From Arthrobacter sp. Edens01 (lineage in GTDB: Bacteria; Actinomycetota; Actinomycetes; Actinomycetales; Micrococcaceae), in NCBI RefSeq assembly GCF_001307035.1, contig NZ_LKIU01000005.1, positions 1,412,300 through 1,476,299 of the forward strand: 64,000 nt of DNA. The letters are read 5' to 3'. Below are positions 44,277 through 53,074 of the stretch, piece after piece (the first letter of the stretch is position 1; each line of letters begins with the position of its first letter). A program made the position numbers and the translations under genes. A model generated the notes under the pieces. It was not told the DNA's origin and made no database searches. It saw only the letters and a list, made by a program, of their open reading frames with translations.

Positions 44277-44666
44277 ATGAGCACTAAGCCCGCCAGGGCC
44301 AGCAGGAAGATCTTTCTCCTCATCCCCTTTGGGGCGGTTGTCGGGATGGGACTGGGCCTCCTCAACTTCCAGCTCCGCCTTGCGGACACGGTCGAATCCG
44401 GGGATGCTGCCCGCTTCATCCTCTGGACTCTGATTGGCGGTGCCGTACTGGGCGGTTCGTTCACCTGCTCCGCAAGCGTTGCAGCGTACCTCAGCGCATC
44501 CGCCGGCCGGAGCCGCGCTTTCTGTGCCGGTGCAGCCGCCCTCGTGCTCGGTTTGTGCTGGCTGCTTCTTGCCGGCGTCTCCGGCATTTCCGGCCTGGCA
44601 CTGGTGGCCGCTGGTGTGCTCACTGCCGCCGCAGCAGGTTGGTTCGTCTGGTTCAGCACCAAATAA
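44277..44666 (+). CDS. Four-helix membrane protein, unknown
   Basis: 129 residues from ATG 44277. A basic N-terminus (TKPARASRKI) is followed by four hydrophobic segments (FLLIPFGAVVGMGLGLL, FILWTLIGGAVLGGSF, FCAGAAALVLGLCWLLLAG and ALVAAGVLTAAAAGWFVWF). I do not recognise the family. AT-rich DNA at 44195-44230, including the small palindrome TGAATCATTCA (44210-44220), probably holds the promoter. Confidence 0.65.
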   Translation: MSTKPARASRKIFLLIPFGAVVGMGLGLLNFQLRLADTVESGDAARFILWTLIGGAVLGGSFTCSASVAAYLSASAGRSRAFCAGAAALVLGLCWLLLAGVSGISGLALVAAGVLTAAAAGWFVWFSTK

Positions 44667-44712
44667 GGCGCCAGAACCTCCCCTCTGGCGGCTCGAGCCG
44701 GCCGGCAGGGAC

Positions 44713-45381
44713 CTAGCTCCCGTACGGCCCGCCAAGCAGGCGTGCCAGCGACTGCACGGGAGAAGCAATCTCCGCGCCGTGAGCGAAGAGCATCCGTTCG
44801 GGCTCCAGGGCGGCAATTCGCTCCAGGGATTCCTCCGCACGCGCCGCATCAGACGTAAATGCTTCCGGGCTGCGCTCAACTCCGCCTTCAGCACTTACGG
44901 CTGCGTCGCCTATAAACAGGGTTCCGGAGCCTTCATGGAACACGCTCACGTGCCCCGGGGTGTGGCCGGGTGTGGCGAAGATCTGCAGGTCCTGAACATA
45001 GTCGCCTTCGCCCAGGCCCTGCACCCGCCGCGGAGCCCGGATGTCAGGTGAATCGGGCCCACCGGCATAAATGGCAGCCATTGGCGCCTGCTCGGCAATC
45101 GCGAACAGCGAGCCCACGTGGTCCATATGCAGATGCGTCAGGATGATGTCCCTAACGTCTCCGAATGAACCCCCCAGCGCTTCCACCGCCTCAGCAATTC
45201 CCGACTCAGCGTCGGGCATTCCTGTGTCAATGACCACAATCCCTCCGGGTTGCGCCACGGCATAGCAGCGAACATCCATAACCAGGGGATCAGGACCGGC
45301 AACGCCGGCCGGAATGACGATCTCGCGGACGATTTCCTGGACTGGCAAGCGGACTCCGCTGCCACTGGGTTCCTGAACCAC
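44713..45381 (-). CDS. MBL-fold metallo-hydrolase
   Basis: 222 residues. The metal-binding THLHMDHVG (HxHxDH), TPGHTPGHVSVF, FIGDAAVS and the final LFAHGAE are the successive ligands of a dinuclear zinc metallo-beta-lactamase fold; IVVIDTGMPD precedes them. Substrate unknown; the family includes lactonases and glyoxalase II-like enzymes. GTG at 45381 has AAGGAG 7 bases upstream, so I place the start there and not at the longer open frame to 45564. Confidence 0.87.
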   Translation of the reverse strand: MVQEPSGSGVRLPVQEIVREIVIPAGVAGPDPLVMDVRCYAVAQPGGIVVIDTGMPDAESGIAEAVEALGGSFGDVRDIILTHLHMDHVGSLFAIAEQAPMAAIYAGGPDSPDIRAPRRVQGLGEGDYVQDLQIFATPGHTPGHVSVFHEGSGTLFIGDAAVSAEGGVERSPEAFTSDAARAEESLERIAALEPERMLFAHGAEIASPVQSLARLLGGPYGS

Positions 45382-45607
45382 AACCGCTCTCCTTCGCCGG
45401 AATACGGGGGTACTTAAGGGTAGTCCTGATCGATGGAACCGCCACCCTGTGCAGCAAAACGCGGAGTGTGCGGGCGGTTTAGAAATGTGGATCGCAGACC
45501 GCCGCCGGGCTGGTAGTCCTGTGCCGCATGTGACTGAGGAAGACAGCAGGCTGTCTATTAGCATGGTGACCCAAACAACACAATGGCAACACGCCGCCGT
45601 TACCGAA

Positions 45608-45637
45608 TTGCAACCAAGATGAATTTCCGTGTAGTGT
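45608..45637 (+). promoter_or_regulatory. Promoter candidate for the riboswitch-controlled gene
   Basis: TTGCAA (45608-45613), an 18-base spacer and TAGTGT (45632-45637) lie about 35 bases before the riboswitch. The hexamers match consensus only moderately. The rest of 45382-45607 shows no gene. Confidence 0.4.
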
Positions 45638-45671
45638 CCTTGGCATGCCGCAAACCTGATGCGGCGCCCCC

Positions 45672-45850
45672 AGGCTCGTTACCTAACTCTGCCGCTTGCC
45701 CGGGGTCCCTTTTGCACTACGACGGCAGGGGCGGGGGAACCAATTTTTTGGGTCCTTTGAATCCTTGGGGTTAAGCCGACCGGATGAGACCGGCGGCCGG
45801 GTGACTCCCATCCGAACCCGACAGCTCACCTCGCAGGTATAGGGAGAGGT
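45672..45850 (+). ncRNA. c-di-AMP riboswitch (ydaO-yuaA type)
   Basis: The leader of the LysM-NlpC/P60 gene carries the conserved blocks of the ydaO family in order: GCTCGTTACCTAACTCTGCCG, GGGGGAACCAA, TTGGGGTTAAGCCG, and near the 3' end CCGAACCCGACAGCT, ACCTCGCAG and GGGAGAGG directly before the start codon. The last block is the family hallmark in actinobacteria, where it controls cell-wall hydrolase genes. When c-di-AMP binds, such elements usually turn expression off. Here the Shine-Dalgarno-like GGGAGAGG lies inside the 3' conserved element, which suggests translational control in addition to or instead of termination. Confidence 0.88.
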
Positions 45851-45856
45851 AATACC

Positions 45857-46762
45857 TTGTCTTCTAAGAATCGCGGACGTCACTGCGCTGAGTCCAGCAT
45901 CTGGACCACCATCGCAAAAGCAGCACCGGGCAAAGCCCGCACCGTTACCGGCACCGCAGCAGCGGTTGTGGCAGGCTCCGGCCTGATGTTCGGCATGGCA
46001 GCTCCGGCCCAGGCCGGCGTCGTTGCCAATGACACAGCCGCCCCGGCTGCAGCAGCCAGCTTCGTTGCTCCCGTGGCAGAAACCGTCGCGGCACCGGCAG
46101 CCGAAACCGCTGCCCCCGCTGCGGCAACCACCCACACCGTAGTCTCCGGCGACACCCTCGGTGAAATCGCCGCCGCTTATGGAGTCAGCCTTGACAGCGT
46201 CTTTGCGCTGAACGGACTGGGAATGGAATCCATCATCTACCCGGGTGACGTGATCACTGTCTCCGGTGAGGCTGCAGCTGCCCCGGCTCCCGCCGCCTAC
46301 ACCGCGCCGGTGGAAACCTACACCGCTCCGGTCGAAGCCGCTGCTCCGGCCGCCGCCTACACCGACCCGGGAACCTACACCGACTACAGCAACGTCACCA
46401 CCCAGGCCGCTGTTCCCGCCGCAGCACCCGCTGCAGCGTCAGGCGCCGGCGCGATCATGCTCAGCTCTGCCTACGCCCAGCTGGGCGCCATGCAGGACTG
46501 CACCATCCTCGTCGAGCAGGCACTGCGTGCAGCAGGCCACTCGGTGGGCGACCTGGCACCGGCACAGCTGGCCGCCTACGGCACCCCGGTATCCAACCCG
46601 CAGCCGGGTGACATGATCTACTACGCCAACGGCGGAGCAGGTGTCCCCCACATCGCCATCTACATCGGCGACGGCCAGGCCATCCACAGCGGAATGAACG
46701 GCAACCAGACCGTTATCGCCACCGCCAACCTCGGCTCCGGCCCCGTCTACTACCGCGCATAG
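45857..46762 (+). CDS. Secreted LysM-NlpC/P60 peptidoglycan hydrolase
   Basis: 301 residues from TTG 45857 with GGGAGAGG upstream. Signal peptide with a long basic N-region and cleavage after AQA (about residue 53). LysM at about 92-136 (THTVVSGDTLGEIAAAYGVS ... PGDVITVSG) binds peptidoglycan. A Pro/Ala/Thr/Tyr linker leads to the NlpC/P60 domain (about 198-301): Cys215 in QDCTILVEQ and His265 in VPHIAIYIGDG are the catalytic pair. The usual DCSGL is DCTIL here. Likely a D,L-endopeptidase for cell-wall remodelling or resuscitation, controlled by the c-di-AMP riboswitch directly upstream. Confidence 0.92.
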   Translation: MSSKNRGRHCAESSIWTTIAKAAPGKARTVTGTAAAVVAGSGLMFGMAAPAQAGVVANDTAAPAAAASFVAPVAETVAAPAAETAAPAAATTHTVVSGDTLGEIAAAYGVSLDSVFALNGLGMESIIYPGDVITVSGEAAAAPAPAAYTAPVETYTAPVEAAAPAAAYTDPGTYTDYSNVTTQAAVPAAAPAAASGAGAIMLSSAYAQLGAMQDCTILVEQALRAAGHSVGDLAPAQLAAYGTPVSNPQPGDMIYYANGGAGVPHIAIYIGDGQAIHSGMNGNQTVIATANLGSGPVYYRA

Positions 46763-46800
46763 TCCGCGCAGCCGGGCGCGCTGGCACCCAGCCGCCTGCA

Positions 46801-46838
46801 CCGAAGTGCCCTTCCCGGAACCGGGAGGGGCACTTCGG
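46801..46838 (+). terminator. Terminator after the NlpC/P60 gene
   Basis: An 18-bp stem (46801-46818 and 46821-46838, one G-U-type mismatch) with a 2-base formal loop, starting 38 bases after the stop and followed by GGTTTAA. Strong stem, short T tract. Confidence 0.8.
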
Positions 46839-47089
46839 GTTTAACCGCCTTACGAACCGGACGGGCTTGGCACGCACACCGGTACATCGGCCGAAGACAT
46901 GAAATAATGGAAACTGCCAGACTCGCGGCTGCCGGAACCTTCACCCATGTGCTGGTACCGCATCCGCGCTTCCGTCACGATTGCCCAGCACGTCCGGGCG
47001 GGTGGCGGGACGACCGTCCCCCGAGCGCCTTTCCAACCGGGCCGCCGCGGATGTCGGGTCAGGTATCGACGCAGCCAGAGGTAACCACA
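46839..47089. other. Intergenic leader before carD
   Basis: No gene or RNA element recognised in this 251-base stretch between the terminator and the carD start. It should contain the carD promoter; no convincing -35/-10 pair stands out. An in-frame ATG at 47051 is an alternative carD start. Confidence 0.5.
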
Positions 47090-47602
47090 TTGACGTTTAA
47101 CGTAGGCCAAACCGTAGTCCACCCCCACCACGGTCCCGCAGCAATTCTCCGTCTCGCCACACGTAAAGTGCGCGGCGAGGAGATGGAGTACCTCGTACTG
47201 GAGGTTCAGGCCAACAAGCTTGAGGTGTGGGTGCCCATGGCCAAAGCCGCAGAAGTTGGGCTTCGTCCGGTGCTGAACGGCCCGGAACTCCAGAAACTCA
47301 TGGAAGTGCTGAAGGCCGGCGCAGACGCCGAAGAGACCCAGTGGTCCCGCCGCTTCAAGGAAAACACCGAGCTGCTGGCCAGCGGCAACATCACAGACGT
47401 AGCCAGGGTGGTCCGCAACCTGACGCTCAGGTCCCTGGACAAGGGACTTTCGCACGCTGAGCGGGACATGCTCAGGCATGCCCGCCGTCCGCTGCTCACG
47501 GAGATTTCCCTCTCGCTCGGCGTAAGCGAGGATGAAGCATCCGCTGTTCTTGACGGCGTGTGGTCGGGTTCGGCGGACTCACTGTCTGAGCCCGTCACGT
47601 AG
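47090..47602 (+). CDS. carD: CarD-family RNA polymerase-binding regulator
   Basis: 170 residues. The N-terminal CarD_TRCF RNA-polymerase-interacting domain begins FNVGQTVVHPHHGPAAILRLATRKVRG, and the C-terminal helical DNA-binding part ends with TLRSLDKGLSHAERDMLRHARRPLLTEISLSLG. In actinobacteria CarD stabilises open promoter complexes at rRNA and housekeeping promoters. I prefer the TTG at 47090 (AGAGG 8 bases upstream), which puts the conserved FxVG at residue 3; ATG 47051 would add 13 residues. Not followed by ispD/ispF here; a terminator-like stem closes it. Confidence 0.9.
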   Translation: MTFNVGQTVVHPHHGPAAILRLATRKVRGEEMEYLVLEVQANKLEVWVPMAKAAEVGLRPVLNGPELQKLMEVLKAGADAEETQWSRRFKENTELLASGNITDVARVVRNLTLRSLDKGLSHAERDMLRHARRPLLTEISLSLGVSEDEASAVLDGVWSGSADSLSEPVT

Positions 47603-47620
47603 CCCCCTGTTCTTCACGCC

Positions 47621-47654
47621 GTGCAGGCCGTCACCCCGGGGTGGCGGCCTGCAC
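47621..47654. terminator. Stem-loop between carD and hrpB
   Basis: A 15-bp stem (47621-47635 and 47640-47654, one G-U-type mismatch) with a 4-base loop separates the convergent stops; its right arm covers the hrpB stop codon. No T tract, so termination may be Rho-aided. Confidence 0.6.
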
Positions 47655-50281
47655 TACATCCGGGCCTTGGTCCTGGCAGTCGCAGGTGCCGTCCAGGGAT
47701 CCTCGGGCCAGGGGTGCCGCGGGTAACGGCCGCGCATCTCCGCACGGACCTGCGAGTACGGACCGGACCAGAATGATGCCAGGTCATCGGTCACCGCCAG
47801 CGGCCGACCAGCCGGCGAGAGCAGGTGGAACTGCAGGCGCACCCTGCCGTCAGCGATCCGCGGAGATTCCGCCCAGCCGAAGCACTTCTGGAGCTTGACT
47901 GCCAGCACCGGCCGTCCGGCGTCGTCCTCCACGTCCGGATAACTGATCCTTTCCTGGGTGCCGCTTGGCACCAGGATCCGTTCCGGGGCAAGGGCGTCGA
48001 GTCCGGATGCCTCCGGCCAGGGCAGCAGGCGCCGCAGCGGCTCCAGCAGATTCACATCGGAGGCCCGGGCGCCTGAAGCCAGAGCTTCCAGTTCCGGTCC
48101 CAGCCAGTCATCGAGGCGGGCCAGCAGCGCCCTGTCGCTGACGTCGGGCCAGGGCGCCCCAAGTTCACGGTGAAGCAGTGCAAGCCGCCGCCGCAGCCCC
48201 TCGGCCGCCGGCGACCAGCCAACAGCCCCCAGCCCCTGTTCTGCCAGCGCCCGTGCCACTGCACCGCGGCCCTGCGCCGCGGCTGGCCGGACCGGCGTGG
48301 ATGCAAGTTCGATGGCACCCAGCCGCCGCACGCGCCGGGCACTAACCTTGCCGCCGTCGAACCGGGCGATGATTTCTTCCACAAGCAGCTGTGATGCGGC
48401 GTCCTCCGCTGTACCGTCATCAAGCGGCGCAGCTGCCCTGATGACGGCGCCGGTGCCCGCCGCGGCTCTGCCTGCTGCCCGGGAAACGTCCGCCACTGCC
48501 AGCCACTCGTGCCCCCGCAGCGGACTGTCTGCCGGCAGCCCTGCCCTTGTCCCGGAGGCAAGCAGGTACTGCTCGTCCGAAGCTCCGGCCACCCGCCGCG
48601 CAACCCGGTCCGGGAAGGCGAGGGCCACCAGATAACCGACAGCTTCCCCAGTTCCAACACGCTGATCCGACGCCGTCGCGGCCTGGGGGGACCTCGCGAA
48701 CTGCTGCAGGCGCAGGACTTCGCGGCTGAAAGCACGGGAGCCCGGGTCCTTTCCTGAGCGCAGCGCGGCAAGGAGCCGCACCAGGTCGGCACCTGCGGGC
48801 CGGTAGTCTCCGGCGAGCATGGCCGTGATCTCGGCTGCGCTGCGTGCACCCAGCCGCGGTGAACCGTCGACAAGGGCCCGGGCAAGCCGCGGGTCAGCAG
48901 GGATGCGTGCCAGTGCCTGCCCGGTGTCTGTGGCGCGTCCCTCCGCATCGACGGCACCGATGCTGCGCAGTACGGCTTCAGCGTCTTCCAGCGCAGGGGC
49001 CGGAAGCGTCTGCGGCAGGGGCAGCCCGCGCCCGCCCGGAGTTCCCCAGCAGGCCAGGACCAGTGCCGCAGCCGTGAGGTCCGCTGCGGCTGCCTCCGGC
49101 GCGGGCTGGGCCGGAGCCGCGGCATAGGCTGCCTCGGAGTAGGCCCGGATCACGGTGCCGGGGCCTTGTCTGGCCGCCCTGCCTGCACGCTGCTGTGCCG
49201 AGGCCCGGGAGCAGCTGACCGTGACCAGGCCACTCATGCCGCGGGCGGCGTCGCGCCGCGGCTCACGCGAGAGGCCGGAATCGACCACCAGCCTCACCCC
49301 GGGAACTGTCAGGGATGACTCAGCCAGGGAGGTGGACACGATGATGCGCGGCAGGCCGCCCGGTGACCGGCCGGAGACGGCCCTGTCCTGCTCCGCCGCA
49401 GGCGCCTGGCCGTGCAGCTCAAGGACCTCCGTGCCGGTTCCCAGTTCCTGCCGCAGGCGCCGGGCCACGTGAGCTACTTCCCGGGCACCCGGGGCAAAGA
49501 CCAGTGCATCGGTTGTCGGGTCCTCAGCCAGAGCCAGGGCATGTCCGCGCGCTGCGAGACCGGCCAGCGCATCCAGGAAACCGGGGGTGATCCCCCGCTC
49601 ATCCAGCCGTTTCCCGGCAGGCGGCTGCCACCTGACCTCCAGCGGATACAAGGCGGACGGGCAGTCGATCACCGGTGCGGGAGTTTCCGGGGAAGCGATC
49701 AGCTCTGCGAATCGGCCGGCATCCAGCGTGGCGGACATGGCAACCAGTGTCATATCCTCTCGCAGCTGCCGTACCTCGGCGAGCATCCCGATGAGGAGAT
49801 CGGTTTCCAGCCCGCGTTCGTGGACTTCATCCAGGATGACGGCGGCTGTTCCGTCCAGGCCCGGGTCTGCCAGCAGCCTCCGGAGCAGGATCCCCGGGGT
49901 GACGAACTCGACCAGGGTCCGGCTGCCGGCGTGGCTTTCCCCCCGGACGGTGTAGCCCGCCCGCTCCCCCACAGCGCTGCCGTCGAGGGCCGCCAGCCGG
50001 CGGGCGGCTGCACGCGCAGCGACCCTGCGCGGTTGGGTCACTACGACGCGTCCGGGCACGCCGGCCCCTGCCACAAGGTTGGCGACCAGCGGCGGTATCA
50101 GGGTGGTTTTGCCGGTTCCGGGCGGGGCCTGCACGACGGCGCTGCCGGCACAGGTGCTGCCGGGCGTCAATGCGGCGGCGGCAGCAGGGAGGGCCTGGGC
50201 GAACACGAGTCCCCTGCCAAGCCTGGACAGATCAAAGGGTCCCTTGGGAAGCAGGTCGGCGGCGGGGAATGCAGTGTTCAC
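47654..50281 (-). CDS. hrpB: ATP-dependent helicase HrpB
   Basis: 875 residues, DEAH/DExH superfamily 2. Walker A APPGTGKTTLIP, QPRRVAARAAARRL, motif II DEVHERGLETD, motif III SATLD, motif V STSLAESSLTVPGVRLVVD and motif VI QRAGRAARQGPG. The helicase-associated domains and the C-terminal HrpB domain (SYPDVEDDAGRPVLAVKLQKCFGW; LLSPAGRPLAVTDDLASFWSGPY) complete the family architecture. An RNA or nucleic-acid helicase of uncertain physiological role. Confidence 0.92.
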   Translation of the reverse strand: MNTAFPAADLLPKGPFDLSRLGRGLVFAQALPAAAAALTPGSTCAGSAVVQAPPGTGKTTLIPPLVANLVAGAGVPGRVVVTQPRRVAARAAARRLAALDGSAVGERAGYTVRGESHAGSRTLVEFVTPGILLRRLLADPGLDGTAAVILDEVHERGLETDLLIGMLAEVRQLREDMTLVAMSATLDAGRFAELIASPETPAPVIDCPSALYPLEVRWQPPAGKRLDERGITPGFLDALAGLAARGHALALAEDPTTDALVFAPGAREVAHVARRLRQELGTGTEVLELHGQAPAAEQDRAVSGRSPGGLPRIIVSTSLAESSLTVPGVRLVVDSGLSREPRRDAARGMSGLVTVSCSRASAQQRAGRAARQGPGTVIRAYSEAAYAAAPAQPAPEAAAADLTAAALVLACWGTPGGRGLPLPQTLPAPALEDAEAVLRSIGAVDAEGRATDTGQALARIPADPRLARALVDGSPRLGARSAAEITAMLAGDYRPAGADLVRLLAALRSGKDPGSRAFSREVLRLQQFARSPQAATASDQRVGTGEAVGYLVALAFPDRVARRVAGASDEQYLLASGTRAGLPADSPLRGHEWLAVADVSRAAGRAAAGTGAVIRAAAPLDDGTAEDAASQLLVEEIIARFDGGKVSARRVRRLGAIELASTPVRPAAAQGRGAVARALAEQGLGAVGWSPAAEGLRRRLALLHRELGAPWPDVSDRALLARLDDWLGPELEALASGARASDVNLLEPLRRLLPWPEASGLDALAPERILVPSGTQERISYPDVEDDAGRPVLAVKLQKCFGWAESPRIADGRVRLQFHLLSPAGRPLAVTDDLASFWSGPYSQVRAEMRGRYPRHPWPEDPWTAPATARTKARM

Positions 50282-50360
50282 CTGCCTATTGTCTCCCGCC
50301 CGGCCAACAGACCCGTCAGGCTGTTGCCCATCATCCGGCCGGAATCAGCCGCCGGGATGG

Positions 50361-51020
50361 TCAGCGCCGCAGGACTTTCCGTGCGGTCTGGTTGCCCAGG
50401 AACTGGACCAGCTGGACCAGGACGATGATCACCGCCACGGCTGCCCACGTCACCACGGGGTTGAACTGGCGGTAGCCGTACTGGATGGCAAAGTTGCCCA
50501 GGCCGCCGCCGCCGACGTACCCGGCCACCGCAGACATGTCCACGAGTGCCACGAAAATGTACGTATACCCCAGGATCAGCGGTCCAAGCGCCTCGGGAAT
50601 GAGGATCGTCAGGATGATGCGCCTCCGCCCTGCTCCCACGGAACGTGCTGCCTCGATAACCCCGGGCTGCACAGTCAGCAGATTCTGCTCCACAATCCGG
50701 CTGATGCCGAAGGCCGCTGCCAGCGAGAGGGTGAAGATGATGGCGTTGTTGCCGATTCCGCTGCCCGTAACTGAACGCGCCAGCGGCTGGGCCGCGGCGA
50801 GGAAGATGATGAAGGGAATGGGCCGGAAAATATTGACCAGCACGTTCAGGATCCCAAAGACGGCACGGTTGGCCAGCAGGGCACCGGACCGGGTGGTGTA
50901 CAGCCCCAGTCCGATCAGCAGTCCGCCTATCCCGCCGAACAGCAGGCTCAGGCCCACGATGTACAGGGTTTCTCCCACAGCGGTCCACAGCTGGGGCGTC
51001 AGGGGTATCAGGTCTTCCAT
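50361..51020 (-). CDS. metI: D/L-methionine ABC transporter permease MetI
   Basis: 219 residues, five hydrophobic segments and the EAA loop EAARSVGAGRRRIILTILIPEALG. NAIIFTLSLAAAFGISRIVEQNLL and DMSAVAGYVGGGGLGNFAIQYGYRQFN are typical of MetI. It imports methionine together with MetN (start 1 base after the metN stop) and the lipoprotein MetQ. Controlled by the SAM riboswitch ahead of metQ. Confidence 0.93.
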   Translation of the reverse strand: MEDLIPLTPQLWTAVGETLYIVGLSLLFGGIGGLLIGLGLYTTRSGALLANRAVFGILNVLVNIFRPIPFIIFLAAAQPLARSVTGSGIGNNAIIFTLSLAAAFGISRIVEQNLLTVQPGVIEAARSVGAGRRRIILTILIPEALGPLILGYTYIFVALVDMSAVAGYVGGGGLGNFAIQYGYRQFNPVVTWAAVAVIIVLVQLVQFLGNQTARKVLRR

Positions 51021-51021
51021 G

Positions 51022-52050
51022 TCAGCCCAGCTCCGTTACCTTGATGCCATGCCCGACGGCAGCCAGGGCGCCGTCGATCGCCTGGTCGGCGCCCTTGAGC
51101 GCCAGGGTCAGATGGCCGAACGCCCGGCCTGATATGTCATTGATGCCGCCGTAAACCAGCTCAAAACCGACGCCGGCAGCTGCAAGTTCCAGGAACACCG
51201 CAGCCTGGGAACTGTGCCCGTCACGGAAGGAAAGAGTCACCATCCGCCCCTCGTGCCGGGAACGCAGCGTACGCACCTCCTCAGCTGACGGAATCCCCCG
51301 GACCACGGTGGAGACGAACCGGCGCGAGGACTCTTCCCGCGGGTTGGAGAAAACCTCGAACACGCCGCCCTGTTCAACGATCCTCCCGGCGTCCATCACG
51401 GCGACCCGCGTGGCGAGGTCCTTGATGACCTCCATCTCGTGGGTAATCACCACAATGGTGATCCCCAGCTCCCGGTTCACCCTGCGGAGCAGGGCCAGGA
51501 CTTCCTGGGTCGTTTCGGGATCCAGCGCCGAGGTCGCTTCGTCCGCGAGCAGGATCTTCGGGGAGGCTGCCAATGCCCGGGCGATGCCCACCCGCTGTTT
51601 CTGCCCGCCGGAAAGCTGTTCAGGATAACTGCCGGCTTTATCCGTGAGCCCAACGAAGGCCAGGAGCTCATTGGTCCGGGCAGTGATCTCGTCTTTGCTG
51701 CGCCCGGCAACACGAAGCGGGTACGCGATGTTGCTGCGAACGGTCTTGGAGTTGAAAAGGTTGAACTGCTGGAAGATCATTCCAATGTCCAGCCGCAGGC
51801 TTTTAAGTTTGCGCTCGGGCACACCGGAAACCGCGCGGCCATCCACTGTGATCTCTCCCCCGGTGGAAGCCTCCAATCCGTTGATGAGCCTAACCAGGGT
51901 GCTTTTGCCTGCTCCGGAATACCCGATGATGCCGAAGATCTCCCCGGCTTCTATTTCAAGGCTGATGTCCTGCAGCGCCGTAACCGGGGGTTCGCCCCGG
52001 CGGGCAGGCGGATAGGTCTTGGAGACGTTCCGCAGTGAAATGAGAGCCAT
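51022..52050 (-). CDS. metN: Methionine ABC transporter ATP-binding protein MetN
   Basis: 342 residues: nucleotide-binding domain (GYSGAGKSTLVRLING; LSGGQKQRVGIARALA; ILLADEATSALDPETT; VVITHEMEVIKDL) followed by a C-terminal NIL regulatory domain (MVTLSFRDGHSSQAAVFLEL ... FGHLTLALKGADQAIDGAL) that binds methionine and causes transinhibition. Separated from metQ by 69 bases that contain a strong hairpin. Confidence 0.94.
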   Translation of the reverse strand: MALISLRNVSKTYPPARRGEPPVTALQDISLEIEAGEIFGIIGYSGAGKSTLVRLINGLEASTGGEITVDGRAVSGVPERKLKSLRLDIGMIFQQFNLFNSKTVRSNIAYPLRVAGRSKDEITARTNELLAFVGLTDKAGSYPEQLSGGQKQRVGIARALAASPKILLADEATSALDPETTQEVLALLRRVNRELGITIVVITHEMEVIKDLATRVAVMDAGRIVEQGGVFEVFSNPREESSRRFVSTVVRGIPSAEEVRTLRSRHEGRMVTLSFRDGHSSQAAVFLELAAAGVGFELVYGGINDISGRAFGHLTLALKGADQAIDGALAAVGHGIKVTELG

Positions 52051-52074
52051 TGCTGTTCCTTGTCCGACAGGCTG

Positions 52075-52109
52075 CGCGGGCCGGTCCGGCAGCGCCGAAC
52101 CGGCCCGCG
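52075..52109 (-). other. Intercistronic hairpin between metQ and metN
   Basis: A 15-bp stem (52075-52089 and 52095-52109, one mismatch) with a 5-base loop in the 69-base metQ-metN gap. No T run, so it more likely stabilises the metQ end of the transcript or attenuates metNI than stops all transcription. Confidence 0.6.
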
Positions 52110-52119
52110 GGCGGATTGC

Positions 52120-52995
52120 CTACTGTTCTTCGATGTCCTTCTGGACGTCGGCCAGTGAACTGCGCAGGTCTTCGACCGGCACCTTGAGGAACTCAGCGGT
52201 GTTCCCTGAAGCCTTCTGCACTCCGTCCTGCACGGCCTGCGTGTTCTGGTAGATCTCCACCAGCTTCAGGTAGGTCTCGTTGTTCTCTTCCCCGGAACGT
52301 GCAGCGAAAACGTTCACATACGGGATCGCCTTGGGATCGGAGGGATCGTCCTGGGCAATGGCGTCAGCGGCACTGAGCCCGGCATCCTCGACGAAGTCGT
52401 TGTTGATGATCGCCGCGGCGACGTCCGGAAGCGACGTCGGTGTGAGGGATGCTTCGAGCGTAGTGACCTTCACCTTGGACTTGGCCTCATCGACGTCATC
52501 GAGCGTGGAGAAGGCGCTTCCGCCGTCGGCCAGGGTCACCAGTCCTGCGGACTGCAGCACCAGCAGCCCGCGGGCCAGGTTGCTCTCGTCATTGGGCACC
52601 GCCACAGTGGCGCCGTCGGGGATCTCCTCCACCGAGTCGTATTGCGTGGAGTACAGACCCAGCGGGTAGATGGCGGTGGATCCCACCGGAACCAGGTCCT
52701 CCCCGGCAGAGACGTTATACCGGGCAAGGTAGATGATGTGCTGGAACTGGTTCAGGTCCAGTTCGCCCTCGGTGAGAGCGGGGTTGGGCTGGGTGTATTC
52801 CGCGAAGTCGATGATTTCGACGTCGATGCCTTCCGCTTCGGCAGCTTCCTCGTAGGTTGCCCAGTACGGATCACTGGCACCCACGACGCCGATCTTTACG
52901 GTTCCTTCGTCACCTGCTGCAGAGCCGCAGGCTGCGATGCCCAGGACTAAGAGGGGTGCAGCGGCCAGGGACAGGAGTTTCCTGCTGATTTTCAT
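52120..52995 (-). CDS. metQ: Methionine-binding lipoprotein MetQ
   Basis: 291 residues with a signal sequence and lipobox (GIAAC, Cys23). The NlpA/MetQ domain is visible as VKIGVVGASDPYW, VEIIDFAEYTQPNPALTEGELDLNQFQH and IPYVNVFAARSGEENN. It delivers methionine to MetNI at the cell surface. First gene of metQNI; GGAGAG precedes the ATG and the SAM riboswitch is 80 bases upstream. Confidence 0.94.
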   Translation of the reverse strand: MKISRKLLSLAAAPLLVLGIAACGSAAGDEGTVKIGVVGASDPYWATYEEAAEAEGIDVEIIDFAEYTQPNPALTEGELDLNQFQHIIYLARYNVSAGEDLVPVGSTAIYPLGLYSTQYDSVEEIPDGATVAVPNDESNLARGLLVLQSAGLVTLADGGSAFSTLDDVDEAKSKVKVTTLEASLTPTSLPDVAAAIINNDFVEDAGLSAADAIAQDDPSDPKAIPYVNVFAARSGEENNETYLKLVEIYQNTQAVQDGVQKASGNTAEFLKVPVEDLRSSLADVQKDIEEQ

Positions 52996-53074
52996 GGTTC
53001 GGTTCTCTCCGGTGGGTTCACGGCGGGCCGTGAACGATGGGGCGCAGGCCGCTGTGAGGGCAGTGCCGGCGCCG

